DNA of 64,000 bases, taken from the NCBI RefSeq assembly GCF_001039355.2, contig NW_019773559.1, positions 634,202 to 698,201 on the forward strand, written 5' to 3'. The DNA comes from Lingula anatina (Eukaryota; Brachiopoda; Lingulata; Lingulida; Lingulidae). Positions 1 through 12,500 of the stretch are shown here, piece after piece (position 1 is the stretch's first letter; every line of letters begins with the position of its first letter). The position numbers and the translations under genes were made by a program. Under the pieces are notes generated by a model that ran no database searches, had not been told where the DNA came from, and was given only the letters and a program-made list of their open reading frames with translations.

Positions 1-98
1 ATATTGCATAAATTACTTTTTTTTTCTGGTGCTATTGTCCTGAGTTTTATAAACACATTTTTGTACTGGAGGATTATGGCATATCATGTCTTCCTTAC

Positions 99-387
99 AT
101 TTATTCCTCAGTTTGGCAGCAAGAGGGAGGAAATGGCTGGCAAAGAATCCAAGCTCTGTCTCTCTTATACTGTCTCTTAGTAATGGAAGAAGCCAACTTC
201 TTGGGAAATCCAAATCATCTCTAAAAATTTGAGAAAATATGGGGTAACAAAATTAAAATCAAAGAATCATGTGCACAAAATGACATGACTAACAGCTATT
301 TACAAAATCTGATTTTCAAACAGTTTTCAAAAGTCACCTTTAATAGCTTATGACTGTGAGTAATGTAACTACAATTATATATAAAGA

Positions 388-479
<92 letters not shown>

Positions 480-3400
480 ATGAAGTAAAGGGTTGAAACA
501 GTTCTTACTCCTCGCCAGTGATCTGCAGTGGGATGGCCTCCAGTACTACCCTGGGGCCCATTGTCCTCACAGCCATCCCCACTGTGTGGTCTAGTTCTGC
601 TTTTTGAGGAAACTTGTAACTGTCACGCAAGTCAGCAAGGGACAACAGGCACTGGAATATAAACAAAGACTTACATGCCAAAATACTGGGGACAAGTATG
701 ACCTTTAGTGAAATGTTAAGTCCAAATATTTACATGAAGTTTATTATAGATGAATCTTACATGCAGCAATAATTGCCATTGGTATTTAAAGAACGTAATT
801 AATAATAGGGCCCAAGGCCATACACTGGGAGAAGATATGGAAGCAAAGAAGTTGTTGGATGGCTACTCATCAATGACATAGGTATATTGTGTTGTACATC
901 TGTGGACCATTATGTTAACTATCTCTAATTTGCAGGTCTTTAAATTTACCTTTCTCATAACACTGTGACACTGTTTCCCAAGCACCTGTAAATCAAAACA
1001 TACAATTTTTCACAATTAAATCTTTTTATTCATTAAAGGTCTGTAGATTTCATCTACATTTTTTTAAAATTTTTATCAGCTTAAACCCTGGCAGTAATAT
1101 CATCCCTTATTTCAAACAGCAAAGAAAATATAAAACCAACAAAAATCTCATCAAGACATTATTCACTTATAAACTTTTACTCACATTATTACTTAACTGT
1201 ATTTATAAAACAGCAAAATATGCCCACCTCAAATAATTTGGCTAACACCTGGAGCACAAGATTCCATGATGCATGATACTGGTAACTCAAACCACCTTCA
1301 ATGATTTTCACCAATTTCTCGGTTAAGTTTGATGATGGAGCAGATTTCAACATTACTTCAAATCTGTCAGAATTTGGGGCAACTATTTCCTGCAGTAAAA
1401 CCTACAAAACAGAATAGACAAATATCATTTTAGCATCGGATAATATTTATTTGAGTAATGGAAAGTCTACAATTTTTACCACCTTAAATCTAAGTATAAA
1501 CTTTCAAATATGTTATAATAATCTCCAAAACTTACCTTATTTTAAAGATACTATACAATGTAATGAGAAAAGACAACTCTCTTAGTCTCAAGTCAAATCA
1601 AAAGGTATAATACTTCACTTAGTATATATATTAAGTGTTAACAGGTCAACAAGGCAATGAATGATTACAATGAAAGTTTTTTATGTTGTTAAAATGATAT
1701 TCTGTCTTAAATCTCAAATGTTATTTCATTAAAATACATTAGTAAGGTACTGTAATAGTTCTACATTACCTTCATAATTCCAACTGCTGTGACCCCAATG
1801 TGTGATTTTTCAGACAATAAACAACTCATGGCAGCAGTAAATATACGAGGAAGATGGCTGATACACAGATTAGCATTCAACCTAAAATAAAGCATTCCCT
1901 CACAGTGTGAAACAATTACCAGTTAGTTTTAAATATAATATATCATGTTTCAACAAACTTACTAGTAAAGTTAACATATCACAGAAACTCCAGGCAACAT
2001 CAAAACAATAAATATTTAAAATCACAAATGCTCATTCTAAATTTTACATTAATTCATAGAATTGCTTATTGAAAAAAGAAGAACTAACTCAGCTCAAAAC
2101 CAATTTAATTAATAAACAAAAGTTACCTGGCCAAGTTGACAAGAGCTTTCTCCATTACAGCCAACCAAGCATTCATTGGCTGAACATCATTTTCACCAGG
2201 TTGGAAATCATACAATGCCTATACATAAGATAAATTACAGTTACTTCTGATTTAATAAGTAAAACAATATCTACACTTTAGAGCGGATTCTCAACGAATT
2301 AAGCCAGGCTTTACAAAGCCGGTGACCTAAAAATGGCGGACGTACATGAAAGAAAAACCGCCTAATCTTTTAATAGTCTCTCCGCCTCTCACACGCCTCC
2401 CCACACGTCGTCCCTGCGGGGTACAGTAATTAAATCTCGGCTCCGAACATTAATATTTCCGTGAATATCTCTGGTGATATTATCTCCGTAGATAGTCGAT
2501 TCATTGCTGCTCTACGGGCCAAATTATTCCTTTTTCGTCTCTGTTTTCAAAGATAATAGAACTGAAGAGCTTTTTTCCTTCGATCGCCATCAGCCGCCAT
2601 GCTTTCTTCACCACGAGTTTAACTGATGAGCATGCGCACTTAATATTTCTCAGGTAGCTTCCGCATGGCGAACGGAGACGCAATTTAATTACTGTACCCA
2701 GCAGGGACGACGTGTGGGGAGGCGGAGAGACTATTTTTCTTTCATGTACGTCCACCATTTTTAGGTCACCGGCTTTGTAAAGCCTGGCTTAATTCGTTGA
2801 GAATCCGCTCTTAAATTTACCATTTAAATAGCTTATACTTACTTACAATACTTACAATATATGGAAGATTAAAAATTCAATCACTGTATGCAAATTCTTT
2901 GTCAATTAAATCAAAAATTGATTTTTCACAAAACTTAATCTTGTGAATAGACTTTTTCAAAACCAATCTCCCTGAATGAAAAACTTAAATGACCACACAA
3001 GTGTTACCATACATACCGTTATAATCTGGGCATTGAGTTCAGCAGGTAAGCTAGATGACTTCGGTTGATTGCAGAACATTCCATATAAAGCCTGCATTAC
3101 AACAGAAGTTACCATCTGGAATTGAAGGCACATTATGAACATCTTATATGGTATAAAACCAAGCTAATGTATCATTTCTGACACTGCACAATGCTGAAGG
3201 CACTGGGTGCTGGGAATAAAACTAAACAATACCAGTGCATTCTATCATCAGTGTCCTGACTGACCCCACTGGCAATAATTTTTTGTTCTGAAATTCAGCA
3301 ATAATTCACATGTATCTTTCCGTGCCCAGCCTGACACACAGTCCCCCACTCCCCCTCTAAAATTAAGCTCCCTGATGACTGTATTGTTTTGAGCACACTG

Positions 3401-6400
3401 AACTGTTCCAACCTACCACATTGCTGAGTGTCATCACTCGCAGCACTGTCTCACAGGTGGACTTCAAGCTGTTGTGAGGAAAGACGTGAAGAATGTCTTT
3501 CAACAATCCCAGAATGTGAAGGGTGTCAGATGCCTCACCAGTTCCTATAAAACAATTTCATTAAATTACTTACACAGGAACAACCATAAATACTGCATCA
3601 TCTAAGATCCAGACTTTACTCTGATAAGAATAAATCTAAGATTTTGAAAAGAATTCACTCTTTTAACAGAGCACTTATAACCTGTTTGATGGAAGCTTAA
3701 TATCTATCACTGACAAATTCTTCTTGTATTCCTCAGATTACTTTGCCAAGCTTCATATATATGACTTTTATAAAGGTCATTTTTTGTGAAAAAATAAATA
3801 AATAAATAATCAAGTAAGAAGTTCCAGTTCAATACCCCCACACTCCTCTATGTGCTGAATACAGTGTTTGGCTGTGGCACTGGCTGCAGGGTGGCTGGGT
3901 GGGGGGTCACCTTGGGTCATGAAGCTTGAACCTTTTAAAACGGAACACACAGCATGGTGGGCTGCTTTCCGTACCTGATGGAAAACAGTGATTTTTTTTC
4001 AGTACTTTTACAAACACGTGTGTATATTTTCATCTTAAATCCACGATGTTCTCAATTTATTACTCAAAAAAAGATGTGATCCTTAATTTATCCCCCCCTT
4101 TCTTACCTTCCAATTGTAAGGAAGATATATCAATATACCTGTTTCAACTTCACTAGAAACAGTCACTTCTATCCATCAATAATATGCCCTTAGTAATTTT
4201 TTTTTTATTTCTGTTACCTTTATTGCTTGGTTTGCATTTCTATTTAATGAATAGAGAACTACAGAACAAATGCGTTGCTATACGGGCAAACCAAAGTAAG
4301 CAACATTATCTCTTTCTCTCTTAAACAGAAACAGGCAAGCAAAATCAAGTGCACACACACATATATCAACTTGCTCTCACCTTTGGTTTGTGATGTGTGG
4401 TAAAGGACAGCAATCCCCTGTAGACCTGCAGAGTGGACGAGTCTGACCACACCACCTGGTCTTGGACGCGTAACAATGAGGACACACACACCAGAAGCTA
4501 AAAGAAATACGAAAAGTGATGTAAAAAAATGATACTGGAATGCTTAACAGTGAAAGAACTAAATTCAATCAAAAATACGCTGTAGATTATACTACATGAG
4601 CTATTAAAATAAAATAAAATAAAATAAAATAAAATAAAAATACAATCCACATAAATGATTTGAAATGAAAGTATATAAAATAATGTGAAACACGGTAATA
4701 TATATGATTTTTAGAAACTAATAATCAGTTTACCGATTTTAGAAGAGAAGTAGAATCTGATCCTGAGTGATCTGCCAGCAGACCCATAAAAACTTTGGCA
4801 ATGTCAGAAAACTTGCTTTTCAAGACTGCAACTGGAACCCTGAAACACATTTTACTTAAAGATACACAAGCAATAATAAGACTATAAGAAAGTCAACAAA
4901 GTTGGCTACTTTAGAATGAAATAGCTAATACCTCAGCAGGGTCATTACCTCATAAATTGCAGATGAAAATTTTCACTCCCCCCCCCCCATCTGAAATATG
5001 TCATGAAAGAGACCTTACCGTTTTATCACCAGGCTCAACAGATATGCCACAGCAGCCAAAGAATCTTCTGTGTCAATTGTTTCAAGACTGGTCATCTATC
5101 AAAACAGGAAAAAGATTAATTTAATTTTTTTTTCTGACAAATGTTATTATAAAATTAAAGTCTTGTCTTAATATTTTTTCTGATGTCTGCAAAACATCAT
5201 ATTGATCAAAAGAGAAATTGCTTTATCATATCATTTAATACCTAAACATCAATGTCCCACAAGAGTATATCAAAAATTTTAAAAAAATATTGCTATCCAC
5301 TGTAACCTGGGTCAATGAAATGTTTCTTTTTCTCCAACTGATCAATGATCATTGATGATGTAATAGGTCAATATTTGGTGATGACTTTTTCATTCAATAT
5401 CATATATTGTCAAACCTCAAATTCATGGATATAAGATCATAATCTATACGTATTACATAATTATAAAAGATGATGTTTTTCCCCCTCGCACACCTGCCTA
5501 AATTTTTTTGAATTTGATACTACATAGATTTAATTTTGCCCAATATCAATTTTTTTGCAATCAACTTAACAAATGTTCAATGCATTTCTTTAAGACTATG
5601 GAAAATGTACAGAATTTATTTGAGCATTTTCTAACATAACAATCAATTACTTCCTAAAATGAATACCAGACTGAGCAAGCTGAATAATCATCTTACAAGG
5701 GCAGCAAAATATTCCGTCTCTGTCTCCTTGCCCCCTTGAGTTTTGATCACTTCAGTCACAGCTGCAAGCACTGCAAGAATCTAGAATATACCCAAGGGAA
5801 AAAATGCAAAGATAATATAAACAATTACTTTGGATGTTTAATTATTTTTTGCAAATGGTTCACATCAAATTGTGAAAATAAGTCAGGTCTGGGACAATCA
5901 GTTTATACTTGTCAAAACAAAGGTCTGTAATTTTTTTCCTTTCACTACTGCACCTAGTGACTGATTTAATAATTCTAAAGATAATTGCACATTTGAAGCA
6001 TAAACTTTAAGTACTTTTCCAAACATTTTTTTTTATTTTAGAACTATGGTCAAATAAAATTTATACACAGACCAACAATCTGTACTCACTTCTTTGTGCA
6101 TTGCAGAGTTTGATGCCCAGTACCTATGTACAGAGCTGAAGGCACTGTTGGTACATTCAGTCAGGTTGGATGCCCATGTCTGAAATGTCTTAGCATCAGA
6201 CAAACCACTCCCAATACTGCCTGCTTTATCAATGTCAACATCCTCATCCACTCCCTCATTGTGTATTGTCAAGGCCTCAAGAGTTAAAGTACTGGGACCT
6301 GAAATAAAAATTTATTTAGAAAATAGGATACTATTGATATGTTTGACATGGTATCAGGACAAGTAGACTTCTAACGCCGAGCAGTTTTTACTTTATAACA

Positions 6401-7325
6401 GAGAAAACCAAGGTGCATGCTGATCTTTGCTAAGTACATTGTATACAGAACAGGGAGCTTTGCTGTGTCATCACATCAGTTTTGTGATAGAACTTTCAAC
6501 ACTACTCCTGACCAGTTCTCTGAGCTACCCAGCTCTCCCATGCTCTCTGTGAGGGCTATATCTTTCCCTGCATTAATGCTGTTTTCAAATAAGTGGAGAA
6601 ATCATACAGTCATCTCATGGAGATAGAAGATGAATGTCACTTAATTCTTTTTTAAGATGTCCAGCATATGATGACCTCCAATGCCCCTTTATTTCTAACA
6701 TCCAAAGCTTCGTTAACATAGCCATAAATGATACCAATGAGCTTTTTAAAACCCTAACGGGATCTGGGGAAATGGACATACATGCAGTAAAGTTACTTCT
6801 TGTGCTGGTACTTGTCTAAAATTGCATGGAAAGAAGAGCCCGGCTCATAGCTCCTGGTAATACTCAAATTTGATCTTAGGTTCAGTCATTACTTCCATTT
6901 AATTATTATAGCTATTGTGCATCATTTTGCTATTATTAATAACCCCTGATGTTTGGGTGAGATCCACTCACCGTGAGCAAGTGACTCGTGGATCAAACGG
7001 TACCGAACATACGGTGTGATTATGAAATAGTATGTAATTGTGATACTATCCATTTATTTATTTATTTGATGTAGTTAGATGTAAAGTCCATGATCTGATT
7101 ATTGTACCTTACACGTGGGGGTGTTTATCAATATAAAGAATTCTATGTAGCATAAGTTGGTGGAATTTAAACAGTTTTACCTGTATTATAATTGAAAAAT
7201 CTGTTTTTCGCAGCTTCTCTGAATCTCTTGCCTTCGGGGTTACTGTCACTGCTGTGTCCCTTCTTCCATTTCTTTCGCTTTGTTTGTTTTAGTTTCACTC
7301 GGCTTTTAACTTTACCAGATACCAT
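99..7325 (-). CDS. RRP12: RRP12-like ribosomal RNA processing protein (5' part, partial)
   Basis: RRP12 is a nucleolar/nuclear HEAT-repeat protein needed for 40S and 60S subunit maturation and export. Fifteen coding exons can be placed on the minus strand: 7325-7181, 6298-6090, 5780-5697, 5095-5019, 4839-4734, 4497-4381, 3974-3836, 3544-3417, 3115-3017, 2218-2127, 1881-1770, 1401-1228, 985-950, 651-509, 220-99. Phases agree across all junctions. Diagnostic stretches are [13 protein letters not shown] at the basic N-terminus, [12 protein letters not shown], and [14 protein letters not shown], which match the vertebrate protein closely. The start at 7325 (MVSGKVKSR) is chosen because homology begins there; the frame is open further upstream but without similarity. 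The C-terminal half lies left of the window. Identification is very secure; individual exon edges are inferred from splice consensus. Introns carry a 530-bp MITE and a retroelement remnant. Confidence 0.93.
391..480. repeat. (TG)n/(AG)n microsatellite
   Basis: Uninterrupted TG dinucleotides run from about 391 to 465 and continue as a short AG tract, inside an RRP12 intron. Confidence 0.97.
2281..2810. mobile_element. 530-bp foldback MITE with TTA target duplication (Harbinger-like)
   Basis: The first ~75 bases (GAGCGGATTCTCAACG...) recur as the reverse complement at the end, with about one mismatch, and the inverted repeat continues inward through the CTCTCCGCCTC/CACACGTCGTCCCTGC segment. 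TTA flanks both sides (2278-2280 and 2811-2813), the target duplication usual for PIF/Harbinger elements. There is no transposase reading frame, so it is non-autonomous. It sits in an RRP12 intron. Confidence 0.88.
6420..6840 (+). pseudogene. Degenerate retroelement (non-LTR reverse transcriptase tail) remnant
   Basis: On the strand opposite RRP12, in its first intron, the plus strand reads [11 protein letters not shown], then a stop, then in another frame [11 protein letters not shown]. The pattern E-D-E-C-H...CP-x-Y is the cysteine/histidine motif common near the C-terminus of invertebrate LINE-type reverse transcriptases. The frames are broken by stops and shifts, so it is a fossil. Family assignment is by motif memory only. 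Confidence 0.45.
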
Positions 7326-8449
7326 TTTGCACGTGTGGATATACGTGGCCTCTTTTTGGGAAAAGGAAGCGACTATCTCCAAGACAGGCCAAAGTAGTAG
7401 ACCGTAAAAAGAGAGAGAAATGTGCTCTTTGAATATCTCCCAAGGTTCTGGGGAATAGTAAATTACTGTTAAATTTTTATATCGACACTTGTATGGCCTA
7501 GTTATAAATCTTTCCATCCTCATGCCTCCAAGACGGGTGCCCTAGCAATTGCTTCTCGATCAAACTTTGAATGCATTGGCCCGAAAAATACAACATCGAA
7601 TTTTGATACTTTTAGTGCAAATTATCTCGTTTTGTTTATCAGACGACAATGAACGCAACATATTATTACAGCATTTTCTTACAGAGTAACTTTTATAGCC
7701 CTTAAATAACTACATATTTAGGTTGGAATGTTGCTTTAAATTTTTGTATATATCAGAGATCTCACCAAGTTGGTAAATTTCAAAGTATTCAGGCCATACC
7801 AATTTGCGCAATTTCAAAGCCATTTAATGATTTATAATTCAAACTTTTGCTTCATTCCTTTATTGAAGTATACTCAGAGTGGGAACCAGGCGCTTTTCCA
7901 ATACACCACTGAATGAGGGTTCGATCATGCATAAATTGGGGGTCCGCCATATAGATAAACGTCCCAATAAAATATTCGCCCCGATAGATACGTCTCTATA
8001 CATACACGTCTCAATAGATTTACGTCTCGTTAAATTTACGTTCCGATAGATCCACCAACAGATTCCTATAAACCCACGTATCTTTAGATCCAGGTACCGC
8101 TAGATCCATCTATCTGACATCGTAATCGGCTAAAAGGCCCATATCAACTTGCGTTGTAAAATTTAGAACACATTTTTATGTTCTTTTTTGTTTTGTTTTG
8201 TTTAGAACACATTTACATGTAAATTCAGAACACTTTTTACGTGTTCGAATGTTGCATTTTGAGAACGCTTTAAACAGTGTTCTGACGCTAGAACAGTAAT
8301 TAAGCGTTGTGAAATATAGAACACACTTTTGTTCTTTTTATGTTCTTTCACTGAGTATTGTGTGAAAACGATCTAGTAGAATAATATATTGCTGACTGCG
8401 TACTGCCGTTTTAAAGAAGTGCATTTTATGTACTGAGTAGTATACCAAC

Positions 8450-8834
8450 NNNNNNNNNNNNNNNNNNNNNNNNNNNNNNNNNNNNNNNNNNNNNNNNNNN
8501 NNNNNNNNNNNNNNNNNNNNNNNNNNNNNNNNNNNNNNNNNNNNNNNNNNNNNNNNNNNNNNNNNNNNNNNNNNNNNNNNNNNNNNNNNNNNNNNNNNNN
8601 NNNNNNNNNNNNNNNNNNNNNNNNNNNNNNNNNNNNNNNNNNNNNNNNNNNNNNNNNNNNNNNNNNNNNNNNNNNNNNNNNNNNNNNNNNNNNNNNNNNN
8701 NNNNNNNNNNNNNNNNNNNNNNNNNNNNNNNNNNNNNNNNNNNNNNNNNNNNNNNNNNNNNNNNNNNNNNNNNNNNNNNNNNNNNNNNNNNNNNNNNNNN
8801 NNNNNNNNNNNNNNNNNNNNNNNNNNNNNNNNNN
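8450..8834. other. Assembly gap (385 N)
   Basis: Run of N. Any reading frames crossing it are meaningless. Confidence 1.
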
Positions 8835-8862
8835 ATGTACAGACACATCTGTGTCTGTACAT
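8835..8862. repeat. Perfect 13-bp-arm hairpin abutting the gap
   Basis: ATGTACAGACACA, spacer TC, then TGTGTCTGTACAT: perfect inverted arms directly at the gap edge, which may be why the assembly broke here. Confidence 0.85.
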
Positions 8863-9541
8863 AAAAACAACAAACGCAATGATGTGGAGAAGAAATAAAT
8901 TTTATACATATGAGAGGGATTGAAAGTCTTTATATAAAATATTCTTTTTAAATGTGTTGAAATGATAAGTAATGTACTTTAGAGTACTCTATGAATTTAA
9001 ATTGTATTTTCACAGGTTTTTACTTTTAGTCAATTATAACCCTTAGTAGGGTGGGTTTTATTTTTAAACGGGAGACGTTAATAAAATAATAACTATTATT
9101 ATTATTTTAACAACCGTGGGCCCACAAATATCAAGGTTGAAATCATGGATTTGCAAGGAACATAAAGTAAATTTCACAAGGTATTAATAACAATTACAAG
9201 AGGTAAAACTGAAAAATCATCTCCCTATCTACAGTAAGTCCTTGGGCTTACCTGGGCAATACAAATTAAACTCTGCTACATGATGTGGCAGAGGCATTTT
9301 TTAAAATATAGAAAAATAATTTAAGGGTTTTTATTATCTTTTCTTTGTATAGGCAAACTGCAGTTCTTAGTATTGGCATTAAAGCTGAGATAAGTAATGA
9401 TAATCTGAAAAATATTTTAAAAATAACTCATGGATTGTAACTTATATCAAATATAAATAGCCACAAAAAGTACTAAAATGTTTGAGACTTAGATAAAAAT
9501 GCAACTCTTAAGCTGTAATGACCGTATGAAAAATGCTTGGA

Positions 9542-12500
9542 TCAGGTTCTAGCAGACTTATGTTCCTGTTGTTCTTTTTCCATTTTTCTAAGCAACTTTT
9601 CAAGGTTTTCTTTTACAAGAGGTGAATTTGGATCTAATTTTAATGCTTTCCTGTATGCTGCCCCAGCCTGCTCATATTTATTCCACCTGTGGTACAAAAC
9701 ACCTAAAAAGATTGGAATTTTAATTGAATTATTCATTGTCATATATATTTCAGTGTTATATTCTCCTGTAATTGATGGTAACTTTTTTTAAAAATATGCT
9801 TACATACTAAATTCACAAATACTATTGATAGCTTAACCTGTTGACTCAAAGAATTTCATCAAAGCACCATAAGTAAACATGGGTTTTGTGCAAATCGTGC
9901 TATAATCATCATATGCATTATACAGATTATATGTATCAGAGAAATGAATTCAAATGTGAAAAAATAATGAAGTGAAATTAATTTTTCATGGATAAGATCT
10001 GAATGATTTAAAGTTAAAGGAAATGGGTAAAATATTACTTCGTACAATCACATATCACCATGTGCATTACCCAGGTTTGCATAATAGACTGCCTTTTTCC
10101 CATCCAGCTGTATTGCCTTAAGAAAATTTCTTTCACTATCTTCATGCCTGCCTGCATTACCCTGTGCATTGGCTAGGTTGTAGTACAACTGGGGCTCTGA
10201 TGGCAGGTACTTGGTTGCAATCTTAGTAACTCTCTCAGCCTCATCAATCCTGCCTGAAAATTCATTCAAATGTATATTGTCCTAAAGCCTTTTTTAAAAG
10301 TCCAAATATCCTTGTTACTCCTTTATACAGAGCATTTTGTTTCCTCTATAGAACTAATGCATGAGATACATGCATATCTTGTGTTGTTTTGTCTCTTAAA
10401 CTTAAATGCAGATAAATCAAAATCTGTTTCCAATGAGAAGAAAAGTATTAGTTGATATCATTATGTGCTCCAAGATTACAGCATAATATTCACCCAAGTT
10501 ATCCAACAAAAGTATCATGTTGTTCCAAGAATTCAGATGAGTTGGTCTGAGCAAAGTCGCATTTTTCCAAGCTGCAAGGGCCTCATCATGTTTCTTTGTC
10601 TCCAAATACTGAAATGCATTAAAGGTTACATCAATTACAACTGCTTAAGTTGGACATTGCTGAAACAGAAACACCAAACATGAGATATCTTCCTCTCAGG
10701 ATACACTACATACACTACACTACACTCCATTAACACTTAAATTAAGAAAAAAATCAAACCTGAAATTTGCATTGCATTCAAATTGCATTTTACTTTTTAC
10801 AGTTACCTTTACTTACCAAGTTTCCTAAATTATAATAGCAATCTGGGTATTTTCTTCTATGCGTCAGGGCATTAAAGTAGCTTTGTTCTGCCAGTTTTTC
10901 CTTTTTTAGATCAGACTGTACAATTCCCAAGTTCATCCATGCTGCAGCAAACTCAGGCCTAGCAATATTTTTATTTTATGATTAAAACATTTAACAAACA
11001 TATCAATACTCCTTAAAGATATTTTATCAGTTACATCAACTCTAGGTTTTTAAGTGAAAACAAAACTGTTAACAAGGAAGTTAAATTGGGTTTTGTAATA
11101 ACTATGCTGTTTGCAGTGGTTGGCTTTTGGTAATGCATTAAAATGTAACACTTCATTAGCCCAGCATTAGAATGCCTTTAGAACAAAAATTCAACATTAA
11201 GGTGTGCCTGCAAAATAATGATTCTAATTGTTGAAGGAAAAACAGGATATCCATGATAAAACTACATTCCAGGGACTTACCTAATCTCTACTGCCTTCAG
11301 AAGCAACGTCTCTGCTGCCTCACTCTCACCCCTGTCCTTAAGAATATTGGCAAGGTTATTCATGGCTTGCTCATACATTGGATTTAACCTAGAACAAAAA
11401 CAAGGTGTTCAGTGAAAGAAACATTGTGTACATTAGACAAAGACAAGCACTTATATTTCTTTGTTGTGACTTGTACAGCAGTATACTTCTGTGGAAAAAA
11501 CACTCTTACATAAAAATCTGACCCCGATTTACTCCTAGTGAATAAATGAAAATGGAGAGTGGACTGCAATGATTTAATAAGATGGAAAACCCGTCTCATG
11601 CTTTCATGTATACCTTATTGCAAGCCTGTAGGACTCTAAAGCACCAGATGTATCTCCTCCATCTGCACTCACTTTGGCTATGTTATAGTGAACCTGAAAA
11701 GACAAAAGTTTAATATTATCAATGCTCCTGCTTTAACAAGCTTATGTTAAATCAAATGGTTAATCAAATTTGAAGAAAGGGAACACTTTCACTCTTTTGG
11801 ATCATTTTCAAAATTATGTTCATTTCTCCATAACAAAATAATGCTACAATAAAGAATCTCTCCAGTACTAACAGAATGTTCATCACCTTGGCATTGCCTG
11901 GGCAAACCTTAGCACCAGAGAAGAACAGTTCCTTTTCTGATCTCCACTCTAAGCTTCTCTGAATAGAAAATGTTACAATATTAAGACTAGACATGAGATC
12001 AATTTGACATTAAACCTAATTACACTTAGTCACATTTATTTCCCTTTATTAATCTATGAAGTATTCAGAAATAATGCTAAATGTCATCCACAATTGAAAA
12101 GTATATATGAAGACATTAAAATTGATTTTTTTCTTAATTTGACAACACAACTGAATTTTGTTAGAAAATGCATGAATGATAAAATAGCCCCACCTGCATA
12201 GATTTGATGATGAAAATTATGAGTATTACTGGAACAAAAATTTTTGCAATCTGAAAATAAGAAAACAACTTTAGGCATGTGCTTGGATTCTGAAGTCATA
12301 TTTCTGTAGTATGGAATTCAAAATCATTAAAATCCATCCAGCTATGAAGACTCTTCATTCACTGCATTTCAACAGTAACTGATATCTCAGGGAAAAAAGT
12401 ACTTCATAATAACACATATAGTAGTGGCAGAAAAATGTTGTCTTGAAACCAATAAAAGTGAATCATCTTAAGCAATTTAGTTATATAATTTTACATTGAC

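Larger units (their letters stand above)
7326..9541. other. Intergenic region between RRP12 and TMTC4, with assembly gap
   Basis: This 2.2-kb stretch lies upstream of RRP12 and downstream of TMTC4 (both minus strand). It should hold the RRP12 promoter and TMTC4 3' UTR. I see no gene. It contains a degenerate repeat tract with units like CGTCTC-ATAGAT (7960-8110), several AGAACACATTT/GTTCT half-palindromes (8160-8345), the gap, and a hairpin at its edge. Confidence 0.7.

Noticed and set aside
8338-8909. Long open frames spanning 8338-8909
   Set aside because: They consist mostly of N from the assembly gap.
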